A DNA stretch of 64,000 nucleotides from Symsagittifera roscoffensis (GCF_963678635.1 NC_087069.1:1870166-1934165), one strand, 5' to 3'. Counted from the first letter of the stretch, positions 10,394-24,200 are shown. Numbers and translations: made by a program. The notes: generated by a model not told the origin, from the letters alone.

Positions 10394-12985
10394 CACCCAC
10401 TTATTTCCCCTTGACCAGTGAACCTTCCGACACCAACAGCTCTGCAAATAGACCAATATCTCACGAGGTTGATAATTTCATCACACTTTAACAACAATTA
10501 CAGCGCGCTCAAACACTAACCATTCACCAACTCTCAAAACCTATAATATCATCCAACCCATCAACCCTAACTCCCTCTTCACGTTATACCACTTCGCAAG
10601 GCCAAATTTCCTTGTCCACTCCATCCTCGAGTACAAACCGAGCCTACCAAATCTTTAAAAGAAAATTCCCCAATATCCCATTTCCCTCTAACCCAGGAGC
10701 AAGCACAACTTTTGTTAATCATCCATTTCACACTAACACTAAAGAGTTTCTCCAAATTTGTTTATCCTTCTTCACTCCATACACATATTTTCATTCAGGC
10801 CCTAATGACGAAAACCCTAATTTTGTTAATCAGCCCGTATTATACCCTACATTCTCATAGACATCATTTTATTACTTTACTAATCCACTATCACTACCAT
10901 TATTTAGCACCCCCCATGACAACGAACAATGCAGCACTCAACTCTACCTTTTAAAATGGCACTCACACCAAAACAATTTACACAGATGGGTTATAAATAC
11001 TCACTAATCAGGTTCACCGCTCCCAAAATTAACGAACATTCTGTCGACCAATATGATCATAACATCATAAGACTTAACGAAGACATCTTTCTAAACGACG
11101 ACCAAATTGCTAACCCACAAAAACAGAAAGATTCTTCATTAAAACACCATATGTTTGCACCCTCAAATTTTAGATAAGAAAAGCGACCACGTCAATTCAA
11201 CTGCACTCCGTGATATTCAAGCTTATGATTCAGACTTTAACAAATTTAACCTTTTTTCACTAACCTTTCATTTCCTCATACCTACAGAACGCGATTTGCA
11301 CTCTTCACACGACGTCATGTTACGAACTAAACGAACACACACTTATACTTACTATAAATTCATCCAAGATTCTTACACTCAAAGTACACCAGCACGACAT
11401 ATTCACCATAGATATCAAAACATTAACTCTAAATACACCTCACCATTCTTTCTTATCTTCACTTATTCACTTATTATATGAAGACACTAACCTACAAGGC
11501 ATCCTCCGCAACTACGATCCCATCACCCAGATGTAAATATTCCGTCCCTAAACCAAAATCTTCATCGCAGACGAATCCCGCCCACTAATCGTCCCACACG
11601 AATTCCTACAGCCCGTTGAAATCCCAATCCTAGAAATTATCCATAAAACCAGATATAATCAAAAGTTTAAAACCTCATTCAAAATAAACCTTGTGAACTC
11701 TCACCTAGCACTGAAGAGCACATTATCATTAAAGCATTCGAATTGCTTTGACAACTTCTTCAAACTAAGTACATCATCCGTTTGATAGCTAAATTACTAA
11801 CATCATCAGAGATCATCCACGACGTTTTTCCGCACGGATTCTTCACAGACGAATAAGTAATATGACTTAAATAATTTACTAATAAAATCGAACAAAACTT
11901 AACATTTTTTATAAATAGTCTTCACAGGCACGATCATCAATCATCTACAAAAAAGAAAAACGAAACAAAAAACAGACATTTTTTTTCTAGAATCACAAAT
12001 TTCTATTAACCAATTTCAATTATTGAAGCAGTAAAATTTTCCCCGTAAGAAGCAATTAATTGATATATAAATTCTTTCATTGTAAAAATATTTTTACAAT
12101 GAAAATAAATTGATAATTTCAACCCCCCAAATCAAGCAGTAATAATAGTAATTTCAAAGTTGTCAATTAATAAACGTTGCCTATAAAATTAAAAGCAGTA
12201 CTAACCTTTTCAAAGACACTTCTTTATAGTTTAAATATTCACTAGCCCACAATTCTATCCACAATTGCACAGCTCGCCCACGAAGAATTGTTTAAAATTT
12301 TGAATTTAAGTTTTAACTTTCACTGATAACAACTTTAACCAGTTTTAACACTTTTCAATTTTTTCTTTAACCCGGTTGGAAAGGAATTATATAATATTCC
12401 AAAATAACCAACGAAAGCTTAAAAAACACCACAAACGGCAACTTAACAGCATGACTAAGAAAAGAAAACCCACGGTACCCAAACTGGATTAACACCAGGT
12501 TAGAACTGGATAAATTATTCTTTCGAAGACTACTTTTAAGTCTGAACACAAAAGAACAAAAAACAAAACGTCGAAAAACAAACTCAAAACAAACAATTTG
12601 ATTTTTGAGAAAAATTCAAAACCAAGACAAAAAAAGCAAAAAAAAAAACAGTATTAAAAAGGCACGAAAAGTTGAACACAAACAGGACCCTCCAAAAAAG
12701 AGAGCATGAAATTATACCCCACTCCTGGCCTAACCCACCAGAGAGGACGTCCTGAGCATGCTCTTAAGCCGGCCTCACCCACCGTGATACATCCGCGCTT
12801 CGTGACCCACAACTCTATTGTGGACGAGAGTTATTTAAGTTTGAGTAGCTCTTAAAAATAACCGAACTAAACAAAAACGCTTTTGCGATAAAAACTAATG
12901 CAAGATCATAACTAAAAACAAAATTGACAAAGATTTGTATATGTAAATAATACAATGCAGTATATAGATATCATACAGCCCAAAA
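10394..12985. other. G-poor, A/C-rich retroelement remainder without assignable gene
   Basis: Many short plus-strand open pieces (longest about 110 codons, for example 11155-11481) carry the same biased composition, and none shows a known domain. From about 11870 the sequence becomes plainly A/T-rich non-coding. About 12690-12850 is more GC-balanced and could be a boundary region, but I could not match it to a 5' counterpart. Confidence 0.3.
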
Positions 12986-13393
12986 ATGAGTAGCAAGGAA
13001 CTTGACAACCCAATCACACTCCAACTACGGAATGGCAAAACACACCCGTCACTAGACTCACCGGATTTAAAGTACGACTTAGCATCGCAGCAGAGGAAAC
13101 CAATTGCAACCGAACAATTGCAATCTCGATGTTCAAGTATACGTACAGATCCAAGTCACCAGGCACTGCATCCAAAGTCAAACTGCATACATACATGCCC
13201 TTCCCGAACGAGATTGGAACATTGCTATTCTCTAAATCAACCAAATCAACACTCATCACAACCGATCAGAAATCATAATACGATCTCCCGAAACGATCGT
13301 GATAACAACTCTTCTTTCAAACCAGAAAAAAGAACATGCTCGCAACTTCTAAAGAAAGACACCATCATCCATCCTCCACTACAAGAACACTGA
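12986..13393 (+). CDS. Hypothetical ORF, 135 codons, at the right end of the G-poor region
   Basis: ATG at 12986, stop at 13391-13393. The product is polar (Ser, Asn, Arg, Pro, Gln) with scattered His and Cys and no membrane segment or recognised motif. It lies on the same strand as the retroelement remnants and shares their low-G composition, so it is probably an element-derived frame. It could equally be a chance open frame. Confidence 0.2.
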   Translation: MSSKELDNPITLQLRNGKTHPSLDSPDLKYDLASQQRKPIATEQLQSRCSSIRTDPSHQALHPKSNCIHTCPSRTRLEHCYSLNQPNQHSSQPIRNHNTISRNDRDNNSSFKPEKRTCSQLLKKDTIIHPPLQEH

Positions 13394-16300
13394 AGAACTA
13401 AAACTCTCTAAACCCCGGATGGGTGGAACCAGATCTAAAATAGAATTTAATATTGGATATTATTCTGATATTTTATCTCTATAAAATATTGAATACTAAC
13501 CAATCATACTCCATCAAACAAACAACCCACTTATTGCTAAGTGTTGAAACTACTTGTAGTTTTAACACCAGAATAAGTTGAATTAGGCTTAGAAAACAGT
13601 TGTTCTCATTCTGGAACTAACTCGTATAAACCGCTGTACAATAGATCTATTGAGACTAGAAGATATACGAGTAAAATATAGATTGGTATTAGACTAAGAA
13701 GTTGCACGAATCTATCCGGCCGAAAATAAGATAGCATGACGAGCAGACGGTGTACCTTATCTGAAATTACTCTATGAGTATACCCAAAAGGATATAACTC
13801 AATGTGGAAAAAAGACGTTGAAACCTCCAACAATACCCCCCCCCCCCGCCACCGCAGTGAAATATAGGGCTCTACCCCGCTCTTCAAAACAAACGAACTG
13901 TTGTTTTTTTAGTGGTTAAAATGGGTGAATGCGTGCTGGTACGATAAACCTGATGATACAAGAAAGAGCAAATGAATTCACAGTTATCAAACTGTTCGCA
14001 ATGTCAATTTTCATTGGATTACGACACTGCTATAAAACGTTTTGAAATTGAAATTGAAAGTTGGAGGGGAATAAAAAAAAGCCAAACTTGATTTTTGACA
14101 ATTGACCTCGAGGGATAAAAGTTTTCGCTTTTAAAGAATAAAAAGAAATTGTGAAAAGAGTGAAGAGTGATTGCAAAAATTTGATTTCAGATTTCATACA
14201 CATAATTTTACGGTCCAAGATTTTTTGCAAATCACAGGGATCTAGTTTTGGGAGGCCAACAAATTGAAGGGGACCCAATGTTCCAAGAGAAGAACATATT
14301 GGCTACCTGACGAAAGCAACTATTTGTGAGCTTGAAAGTCAAAAGAATGAAAAATAATTTAAACATCCGCTGAAAACATTTTACATATTTGCAATTTATT
14401 CGAGTACTTGCATTCCTCTCTAATTATCCAGACATTTGCAATTAATCCAAACCCATAACTTACACCTTATATTGTCCATAGAAATAAAAGAAGATTTGCG
14501 GCGTATGAAACTGTTAAAGTAACACAATTTCTTGTGGTTGCACATTTTTTTATCATGGAAAAATCTTCAAAAGAAGTTAACAGAAGTTCATTTCACAGAA
14601 TGGTAAATCTTGGTATGTCGCCATAAATGGTGCCACAAATGATTTTTTTTGAACCAGATATGATGCTTTGTAAGATTTCTATGGAACCATAATTTCAGTG
14701 AAAAGTTTTGGTGCGAGAAAAAGAAAGTTGATATTGGGGGATTGTAAACACAGCAATTAACTACAAACTTGCTCCGAATAACAAAAATGAAGCTCTCCAG
14801 CTGCTCTCATGAAGTCGTAGCCGTCAAAACTAATCCAATTATTTGTGTCTAAGGGTAAGTCCGTTGAGTTGAAGCTGGCTGCAGAAGTCAGCTAGTGAGG
14901 ATAGACACGAAAACAATACATCAGACACCTAATGTATGTAGATTCAGCGGGTTGTTTCTCAAGTGGTCCCATGGGCAGTGAATTGAGTTCACTGGGGCGA
15001 CCGAGATTCACTACTATCTACAATCCCGAAAGGGTTAAGTTGGTGGCAACTATTTTGTACTGCTCTATGTTGCTTGCCCCTTCTGTGTACTGCTCTTAGG
15101 GCTGCCTCGTCAATACAATCATAAGAATCTCCAAATGTAATTCAATTCAAATGCGTACACGTCTAATTACAGAAGGCTCTGAGTGGCCACAATATAAACT
15201 GTCAGGCAAATCTAAAGGAAGTTAACCTCCGCTAATTCCACTAGCACTAAACTGTTCTCGGTTTCTAGAGAATCCTATCTAGTCAACACACAGTGATTCC
15301 TTCACAAACACTCAGCTAAAATTATTAGTGTCTCTACGGATTACTATTCATTTGAGGTACTTCAGCTGATGTTTTCGTTATCTTCAAGAATTTTCCTTGA
15401 CATTTTTTTACACTTAGTTTTAGTTAAGTCACGCCATCCCCTGTCACTCCTGACATCCGCTTAAATCACCCGTTTGCACAGGTTTTAAGACTATGTCCCT
15501 CCCCTTGACAACTCTGCCACGTACCATGCTCGGTTTCTTTGATCAATCTTTTCACGCTTATAAGATACCCGGTATGCGGTAGGTGTCACAACTTGACCAA
15601 GCAGACGAGTGCCATATTGTTCCAAGCAACTAATTCTGGACCCCAGTGACTTCAGCCCTCGATTTTAACTCAACCTCCCAACCAAACTATTTTTACTCAG
15701 TGACCCTCCCAGGGTCTTTGTTTTAATTAACCTGTTAGCATTCCGACCTCCCAAGAGTAGGGGGAGACCCTTTTTATGGGTATCTAATTCTTTTCAGTCA
15801 TCTAAAATTTCTATCTGTTCTCTATTCCAATCCCGAACTTCTAGCTATCAGGGGAACCTAGTGCGTCTATTAGGGGTCAAATTAAATCAAAAAGTCATCT
15901 CCAGGGAGCCAAGGGAATTTCCCGTTCGCTCACTCCATTTAGGATACCTAATTTTCATGCCGCGGTCCTATTACTATCAATTTCCTCTGGATCTACTTTT
16001 CTTAAGGCTAGTCGAATTGCGATTAGTGTATCTTTTGCTAAGCTAATTTGAACCCAATTTTTACCAAGTCCACTTTGAATTAATTTTACTACTCCAAGAT
16101 GGCAATGTTAAAGGTTTTCTTTGCAATTTTGGGGTAAAAACACTCAAAATTTAACTCAAGGTTGCCCAGGAATCACTTGGGTTCAGAACCCTATGGGGGT
16201 CCTAACTATCAAGTTCCATACTTATCCCATGAATATTTTTTAAGTTAGTTATCCCATTTCTAAGTTCCATTATCACTTTTCCCTGGAATCGGCTTTTTAC

Positions 16301-17100
16301 ATCGGAAGGAGTCGCTGGAGGGACTTCGTTCAAAAATATATTTTTTCGGGGTTCAAATTTTATGTCTTTTGGCGCAAAAAATAATTATGCCCTCATTTGC
16401 AATAAAGGGGTGTTTTTTCAATGGCTATTAGCTTCCGATCCAAGTGTTGACAATGGTTCAAAGGAGAACACAAGATGTATCTTGCCCTTACCTATCATCC
16501 CTCTAAATTTCCCTGCGTTCAATGGGGTCCAAGAAACGACTTCCGGAACTTAGGGATGGGTTTGTTTACTTAGAGTATAAAACCGGAAGTAGGGATTCTA
16601 GGAGTCTGGGGTTCCAAACATAAGCTTCCCTCAACAAGGCCTAGAGCATACAAAAATTTGAGCTTAAAACGACTGCTAGTTGGCGAGTTCTGATAGTGCC
16701 AATTACACTTCCGGGACCGTTATCACTTGTCCCCCATGGGTCTGAGGGGTCCCGTTTTTCGTATGCACGGGTCAGATCTCTAGTATGACTCCTCTGAGTG
16801 TCATAAGGATAGCTTCCTTATTTCCGATTTGGGGGGATCGCCGATTTTCTTTTATAGAAAACAAGTTTATCGAGAAAAGTTTATTTTCTGGCATAGGGGT
16901 GACGATATCTTCCAAGCAAGAACTGTTTCGAATTCGACCATTTGTTCTCTGTGCTAATTAACTTAATGACTGATCTATTTTACGCACAGTTTACTATTAG
17001 CCTTACCTTACTGCATGCAAGTCCCATGGTAAAATGTTGTACGTTCAGTTCTTATTTTGGCTAAAGGGTCTTAGGATCACCAATCCTACACCCAAAATCA
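13394..17100. other. Long non-coding stretch
   Basis: I see no gene here. A C-run sits at about 13837-13853. From about 14750 to 16850 the sequence is more GC-balanced, with recurring GGGGTC/GGGACC-like words, and reads like an old non-autonomous repeat or LTR-type sequence, without clear ends. No tRNA or rRNA was recognised. Confidence 0.35.
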
Positions 17101-17322
17101 AAATTTTATCAGAAAAGATTGAATGTTTCAAAAAATTGTTGAAACGGAACCGAAACACAGATTGCAACTAAATGTATCATGTTTGATAATGATTTCGTGT
17201 AATATAAAAAAAGTATATTTTTTTTATTTAAAAACGTTTTTTTTTCCAGAGATAACACCTTATATGGTGCATGATGAACACTTCAGTTTATTCTACAGCT
17301 TTCCTAGTGGTTAAGAAACGTT

Positions 17323-18050
17323 TGCATGATAATTTTAGCAGTAGAAAAAAAATGTAAGAGCTATCGAAAAAAAATTGTGATCGGAGTCTAACTGTTCATC
17401 TTTCAAGCAAACCGTTTATGTATGTGTATGATTGCTCATTATCTTATATAGTAAGCAAACCGATTTTGCTAATAATCCAAAAACTTGCTAAGGATGTAAT
17501 CTTTTTTTATTTTGGCGAAATTGAGTCTGTCGAAAATAAAATTATAATACGTTTCTTAGTTTTGAAAAACTCAAAGTCAGTTTCAACGCCCACTCATTCT
17601 TGATTTCAAAGATACTTAAAGAGCTGATTCAGCGCTAATCAGCTTAGAGTTACATCTGTTAGAGCCTCTGTCATCTACGCCAATATATTCTTTAGCACTG
17701 ACTCACCGCTGATTTCCTGTTTTGAACCCCTTTTATGGGAGGCAATTTATTAATTCGGAGTCAATAAGTTTGATTGGATGAACTCCAATTTTGCAATCAC
17801 TTGTATGCATGATTTTTCTACCAGTTAAAAAAACTTTTTCACAGCTTTCGAAAACGTTCATGCTCGGAGTCTAATTAGACATTTTCCATGCAAACCATAT
17901 AGGAATGTGTGTGATTGCATGTTGCCATCTACAGTAAGCAACCCGGATCTGCAAATAATCCAAACATTCGTCGAAGATGTTATTCCTGATTTGTTGTCAA
18001 GGAACTTGAGTCTGTCAAACGTAAACTTTCGTTACTTGGATTTGGATATT
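17323..18050 (+). repeat. Diverged tandem duplication, offset about 480 bp
   Basis: The block 17323-17570 recurs at 17806-18050. Shared landmarks in the same order are TGCATGAT with a following TTTT tract, CGGAGTCTAA, GCAAACC, GTATGATTGC/GTGTGATTGC, CAGTAAGCAA-type words, AATAATCCAAA and GAGTCTGTC. A third partial copy of the CACTTGTATG...CAGTTAAAAAA segment is at about 19425-19462. The TIR element at 18285-19249 sits between the second and third copies. Confidence 0.6.
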
Positions 18051-18284
18051 TCAAAATAAAGACAAGACGTAAATAAAACAAATACTGATTTATAATTGAA
18101 AAAAAAAGCTGCAAATAGTCAACTCAGTGTTGAATGGGCACTGTTAAACCACTTAATTAGCTCTTTTTGAATTATTTGGATTGCTATTGTTGTTTTTCAG
18201 TTGTCTGCAGTTATCTTGCATGACTTATTCAACGCTGATTCGGCGCTGAATTTCTCTGGTTTCAAACCAATAATAGGAAACCAC

Positions 18285-19249
18285 CCGAATCCAAGTTTAG
18301 GCGTAAGTAATCGATTACAACTGATTATTATGACAATTTTTGGACAATTTTAATGGATTATAATTACCAAAATTAGATGTTTAAAGTATTTATAATTGAT
18401 TATAATCGTGATTTTTTCCTAGAAATTAAAATATTTTATAATCAACTATAATTGATTATAGTTCATACAAAAAGCCTTTAAAATCAATTATAATCGATTA
18501 TAATCTCCTATTTTGCCAAAATTTGCCAAACCGAATCAATATTTGAACTATATCTTATGGGTTATTAACTTTGTGTCAATAACAAAATCTCTAAGAGAAA
18601 GATCTCTTGTCACACTTTGGTTCATCTGAACACAAAGTTTTACCACGAAACAAAAGTTTCATAGAGATCTTTTCATTTTATCTGAAAGGTTCCCTCGGTA
18701 GGTGAAAAATAAATCTTCCGAATCAATCATGAAACTGAATCAGTTTGCTGATGTTTTGAAGGTTAAAAAAGCTTAAGTTTTGCATTATAAAATAATTTTG
18801 ATGGGGAAGAAAAGAAAAAATCTCAAAAATTTGAATTGATTTGAAAATTTTAAAAACAGATTTCTATTTTTTCACAGGAACCAACGTCTAGGAAAAATAT
18901 AAAGTATAAGCAAATTGGTGTAACTTCGAAGACAAAATGGGCAAACAAAAGGGATTATGATCTATTATAATCAATTATAATGAATTTGTGTGCAACATTC
19001 ATGAATTAGAAATCGGACTAAAAACAATGGATTATAATGTATTATAATTGATTTCAATTCTATCGAAAAATAGACGTTTAAAAATCGATTATAGTCGATT
19101 AAATGTTTTATAATTGATTAAATTTTGATTTCAAAAAGAGAGGTTATAATCGATATTAATTGATTAAAATCGATTGTTTCTCAATTTTAGTAGGAATGGT
19201 ACCAAAATTGTGACATAATCGATTATTAACGCTTGAAAATGGATGCGGA
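18285..19249. mobile_element. Palindrome-rich non-autonomous TIR element, copy 1
   Basis: Ends are imperfect terminal inverted repeats of about 33 bp: CCGAATCC...GCGTAAGTAATCGATTA on the left, and on the right the complement of CCGCATCC...GCGTTAATAATCGATTA (26 of 33 positions agree). Inside, words such as TTATAATCGATTATAAT recur, clustered near both ends, so the element is largely self-complementary. The middle (about 18540-18960) is unique-looking and non-coding. The same middle is found in inverted orientation at 57260-57560 and 59220-59300, which makes this a dispersed family. The target duplication is unclear (perhaps 2 bp). It holds an intact version of the site that a retrotransposon hit in copy 2 (18646-18649). 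Confidence 0.7.
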
Positions 19250-20283
19250 CAATTACTCTTTTCGAGTCAATAGATTTAGAAATGTATCAAATTATATCGT
19301 TTTAAAAATTTAACCGATTATTGGTCAAGATTTCAGTCTTGTATTTTAAATTGTTCCAATGAAAACACCAAAGCGTTATCTGCCAATTCTCAGTATATTG
19401 TTCGAAAGAAAACAAAATTCGCAACCACTTGTATGTACAATTATTCTATCAGTTAAAAAAGTTTGCTCGCACCGGCGAACCTGTCGCGAAAGTCTGGAAA
19501 TGGCTAATTTTTGTCGCGCCGGTCCCGCTGTTTCCTGAGCTGCGCTGGTTGCGCCGTTTCCTGCTTGGTCGCGAAAATCGCGGCTAAGCTTTTCGGTCGC
19601 GAAAATCTAGGCATACCATATATGGGTGGCGATGTTTCGGTCGAGCTATCCCCGTTTCGTTCGCGAAATTCGCGACGGACCAATGTGGCTAATTTCGGTC
19701 ATTACTAATTTCGGCTGCGAATGTTTGGACATGCCAAAAATTTGTCTGGAAAGTCTGGACATGAATCTGGGACCTTGTCTCGTGACTGAACTATTTCTAC
19801 TAATTGAGCAAAACACTGTAAGAAACATGCAACTAAACTCGGAGCAATATCAAGATGACTTTTCCGATATCGTTTGAGTTCTTTCTCATCCCAATGGAAT
19901 CACTGACAGCAATTCTTTTCAAAACAGCTGATAGAACAATAAAAATGTATTTTCACAAGGACCATTGTATTCTAAAATCTGTACTTATTGGATGGCTTTT
20001 GAAATATAAGAAACTTATTTGGTTTTTAAATATGATGAGCTATATTAAAGCCTTACCGCTACAATTTTTGGTCATTGATTGCTATGCGTTATTTCCAGAT
20101 TTGTATTGGAGATTGAAAAGCAAAAAAAAAAGATTATCACACTCTTCAAAAGTTTGCTCTGAAAATCAAAAAGTTGTGCTTATAAAATAGCTCATCTTAT
20201 CAACGCTTTACAATTTCGTTTAAAAAAGGCAAACAGCATGCAACGTAACTTTTCTTTTTTCCATTTTTGCGGATCTATATGGG
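19250..20283. other. Non-coding stretch downstream of GAS8
   Basis: About 19470-19710 is a GC-richer patch in which TCGCGAAAAT-like words recur. The remainder is AT-rich. Open frames here are short and lack coding character. No poly(A) site for GAS8 could be fixed with confidence. Confidence 0.4.
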
Positions 20284-21282
20284 TCAGTTGGATGCGGCGA
20301 CCAGCCCAGCGGGACCCTGTCCCAGTGCCTGGCCTGACACGGTGGACTCCAGGGGTTTAAAGCCCAGTTCGTCAATCGGGATCCCGAACGAGCTCAACTT
20401 GGCCTCGTAAGTCCGCATGAGGTCGTTGTGTGCCTTACACACTCTCGCCAACTCGTACTGGAGGTCCTTGATGGCGCTGTTCTTGGCGTCCAGAACATCC
20501 TCCAATTTACGAGTTACCACGGACAGAGCAGTCGGGTCCAGGTTAGAAGCCGACAACACCTCGTTCAGCTGCGCCTCCTTCTTTTCCAACGTGTCAGCGA
20601 GCGCCCCCAGTTTCTTTTCCAGGAGCAGGTTCTTAAAACTGGACTTCTGCTGCACTTCCTGGATGGCCTTCAAAAACTTCTTGTAGAGTTCATCTCTCTC
20701 CGTTTGTGTCTTGTCGAACCTCTGCTCTAGTGTCTCATGTTCCCACTTCAAGTTGCGATGCTCCTCCGAGAGTATCTTCAGTCTGGACTTGGTGGAGGCC
20801 AGGGCAGTCTTGTCCTTCTCGTAGTTGGCCAGTTGGCGTCTCAGTTCTGCCACCTCCTCCTTGGCCTTGTTGAGTGGCTCGGTGAGGCGCTTGTTCTCCG
20901 ACTTGATCTCGTTCATCATCTTCTCCTTCTTCTCCGCCTGGTCCTTCATAGTCTCCACCTGTTCCTTGAGGGAGTTGATGAGAGCGAGGTTGTTGAGGGT
21001 GATGTCGTTGTAGTAGTTCTTGATGTCGCTGAACGCCTTCTCGTGGTTCTTCATCAGAGTGTTGATCTGGGTGTTCTTCCGCTCCTCTATCTCGTGGATC
21101 TCCGTCTTCCTCCGCAACTCCAGCTCGTCCCTCAGATCCCGCATCTTCTTCTCGTACTTGCCCTCTATCTCCCTCACCTGTCGCTCGAAGTCACTCCTCA
21201 TCTTGGACATGAGCTCGTCATTCTTCAACTGCAGGTCTTTGATCACATCCTCGTGCGACAACTCCTTCTCCTTCAAGTCCAC
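20284..21282 (-). CDS. GAS8: GAS8 exon 4 (last)
   Basis: 332 codons plus TGA at 20286-20284. Acceptor GTTCAG precedes GTGGACTTGAAG. It carries the most conserved DRC4 segment ([15 protein letters not shown]) and the C-terminal [14 protein letters not shown] and GQGPAGLV. It is a large single exon for two thirds of the protein. Confidence 0.95.
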   Translation of the reverse strand: MDLKEKELSHEDVIKDLQLKNDELMSKMRSDFERQVREIEGKYEKKMRDLRDELELRRKTEIHEIEERKNTQINTLMKNHEKAFSDIKNYYNDITLNNLALINSLKEQVETMKDQAEKKEKMMNEIKSENKRLTEPLNKAKEEVAELRRQLANYEKDKTALASTKSRLKILSEEHRNLKWEHETLEQRFDKTQTERDELYKKFLKAIQEVQQKSSFKNLLLEKKLGALADTLEKKEAQLNEVLSASNLDPTALSVVTRKLEDVLDAKNSAIKDLQYELARVCKAHNDLMRTYEAKLSSFGIPIDELGFKPLESTVSGQALGQGPAGLVAASN

Positions 21283-24200
21283 CTGAACACACGACACATT
21301 ACTACGCCATCGTAGGCAGTGAAACTTAACTTTACGCATTCTATCCAGTTGGAACTAACTCATCTTAATTGTTTCCGCCCTAATTTTTTTTAAACTTCAG
21401 CTCTAATTGCACTTAATGAAGTGATAGCACATGCACTATCTATTGTGTACCTTGAGGGACCTGGTGTTCTGGCGCAATTCGTTCTCCGAGTGGCGGTGGT
21501 CGTCCTGGGCCAGTTTGATGGCCACTGCCCCGTCCGCCTTCAGCTCACTGATCTTGTTCTGGTGCTCGTAGATCAAATGCTTCACCTGTTCACAACATCA
21601 CACAACATCACCACTCATAACCTCAAACCATACGCTTCAATAGCCACACACATCAGGAAGTTTGTAACAGTTAATGCTTGACTTTAGGTTTATGTTTCTG
21701 TTCCATTGTGGGTACGCATACATATATTATGTTGTGATCTATTGTGATGATGGGAGGGGGAGGGGAGGGGGAGGGGGGACATACCTTCTGCTTGTAGACC
21801 TTGATCTCCACCTGGTGTCTCTCCTCCGCATCCTCCATCTCCTTGTCCTTGTTCCTCATCTCCGCCCTGCTCTCGTCCAGCTGTCGCTTCGTGATCTCCC
21901 AGAACGTGTTGATCTTGTCACGCTCCAACTAAACACGCAACACACATTTTACTCATTATACTCACTACAACATTAACACGTACACAACTCCCGCATTATA
22001 TATCTATCATTTATAAACGTTACTATGGAAAAATTTGAGAGAAGAGTGCATATCGACCAGAGTTCAGGAAGCTGTAACTGAAAAAAAAAATGTGATTAAA
22101 CTTTTCAGTATAAGAGTTTCAGTTAGGCAGAAACCTGCTGAATGCCAACCAAAAAATTCAATAACGATTACAACTATAATAGTTGTCATTTTTTAAAAAT
22201 GACACCCAGATTTTGTACCCCGGATTCAGAGCTGCACACAACTTCAAATACAAATCTTCATTCATGAGTTTTTGGGAAACTTCATTCTCTAAATTTATCA
22301 TATGTTTAAACTCATTTTTGAGTAGAAATTGCATATCAAAATCTTTGTTGTAAAAGGTGGGTAAACTGCTGAGTTTTTTCTTCTGTTTTTCAGTTTTCCT
22401 CAATTTTTGCATCAGATATTTTAGTTTGAATTTGTTGGTTTACTATGGGAATTACAAACAAACATACGCCATTACAGAATCAGAGGCGCCTGAAAACGGG
22501 CTCGAATTCCACGGCATTCTTGCGATAAGATTTCATTTTGTTGTAAATGCAATGATTTTTACAGTAAATGGAATCTTTAGTGCAAACAATTTTTTTATTA
22601 TGATTATGATTATCAGTCCTGAAACGATAAACTTCATCAAAGTGTTTCAAGCAATTATATTTTTCTGTGCATCCCGGGTTGACCTCCATACATGAAACGC
22701 TCGTGATACAATTCCATGCAAGAAAATTGCTCATCAGACATTTCCATAACGGTGTGTATAGAGAAAAAGTTCATAACACCTCTCAGATATATAAAAATCG
22801 TATTATTTGTGATATTCACTTGACAATAGAAAACTTAAAACTTCAAAAAGCAGGCAAAATAGTTTTTTTGGCCAGGAAACCTTTTTTCTGATTATTAATT
22901 TTTTCAACGACCCTTTATTCGTGAAATTGTGTCTATAGCGTAGCACAGACTGCGTTTTTTTTTACATAAATGAATAAAAAAAGACCATGATTTTGGTGTG
23001 AACCCAGATTTAATTTTTAAGCTTTCAGATGACAGAATAAATTGTTTTTTTTTTCCAGTTTACCACCACGCTCAAAAATCACAACAAAAATTTGTCCAAA
23101 AGGTTATGAACGATAACTTACATGAAAAACATTGTTTTGATATTTTGTTCATTTGATCGCGCTTACATATTTTTATTACAGTTTTATTGCATCCAAAGTC
23201 ATTTAAATAGATGTTATCATCAACCTAACTTCAACAAATCAAAGGGGGACTGGAATCAGCCAAATAATTTTTATTTTTCAATTTGTCAAACAGAATTGGC
23301 CACATGTTTTCAACTACTAAATTGTTAAATATTTTCTTAAAGTTTGTTGAGCTAAGTAAGGGGCTCACTTTGATATAATTGTGTTTGTGATCGACCGGGT
23401 ATTTTTGGCGTAATTTTTGATTAACTGAGAAAAACCAAAATGAACAATTTTTGGGGTAAAACTTTGGGCCCGAATTTCGCAAAACAAATTACACCATATT
23501 AATTCTGCTAAAATTTTAAGCAAGTTTTTTCTTGATAAGTTTTCACCTAAACTCAAACCAATTTAAAAAAAACGCGTTTTAAGATGTTGGTCTTTAAAAA
23601 ATTGGTTCTCTATGAATTCGTTTCGAAATTTTACTTATGTATTCCATTTTTCTTTATACAAATAACTTTAAACACTCTGAAACATCGTTTTGATCAAAAA
23701 AGTAAGTAATCAAATATAAGGCAGCCTGAGCTATAGTTGTTTTGAGTTTTTTTTCTTAGCATCGCTATTGTCTTAAAGGAAAATTCTTTACAATTTTAAA
23801 TAACGCAATTTTGTTTAATTTTGTCTTGGCCAGACCATGATTTCGGCTAAATCAAAAATGCCTTAGAATTTATTTCTCGTATTTATCTTTTTGGAGGGCA
23901 TTTATAATATTTTTGCTAAGTAATTTTGTTGTTCTACTGTATAAAATATTGCAGAAAAAAATATATTTTAAGTCTTTTATACAGAAGAACAACAAGGTTA
24001 CTTAGCAAAAATATTATAAGAGCCCACCAAAAAGATAAAAACGAGAAAAAAAATGCTTATACATTTTTGATTTAGCCAAAATAATGGTCTCGCTTTGACC
24101 AAAACAAAATTGAACAAAATTGCGGTCTTGAAAATTGTTTTAAAATGATACAAAATTTACGCTAAGTTATTTGTACGCGGAATCCACGAAACTTTCGTAA

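Noticed and set aside
20417-21315. Long plus-strand open frames, including a Leu-rich one of 192 codons
   Set aside because: They are antisense to GAS8 exon 4, whose reading is strongly conserved; Leu/Val-rich composition is the usual mirror of a coiled-coil gene.
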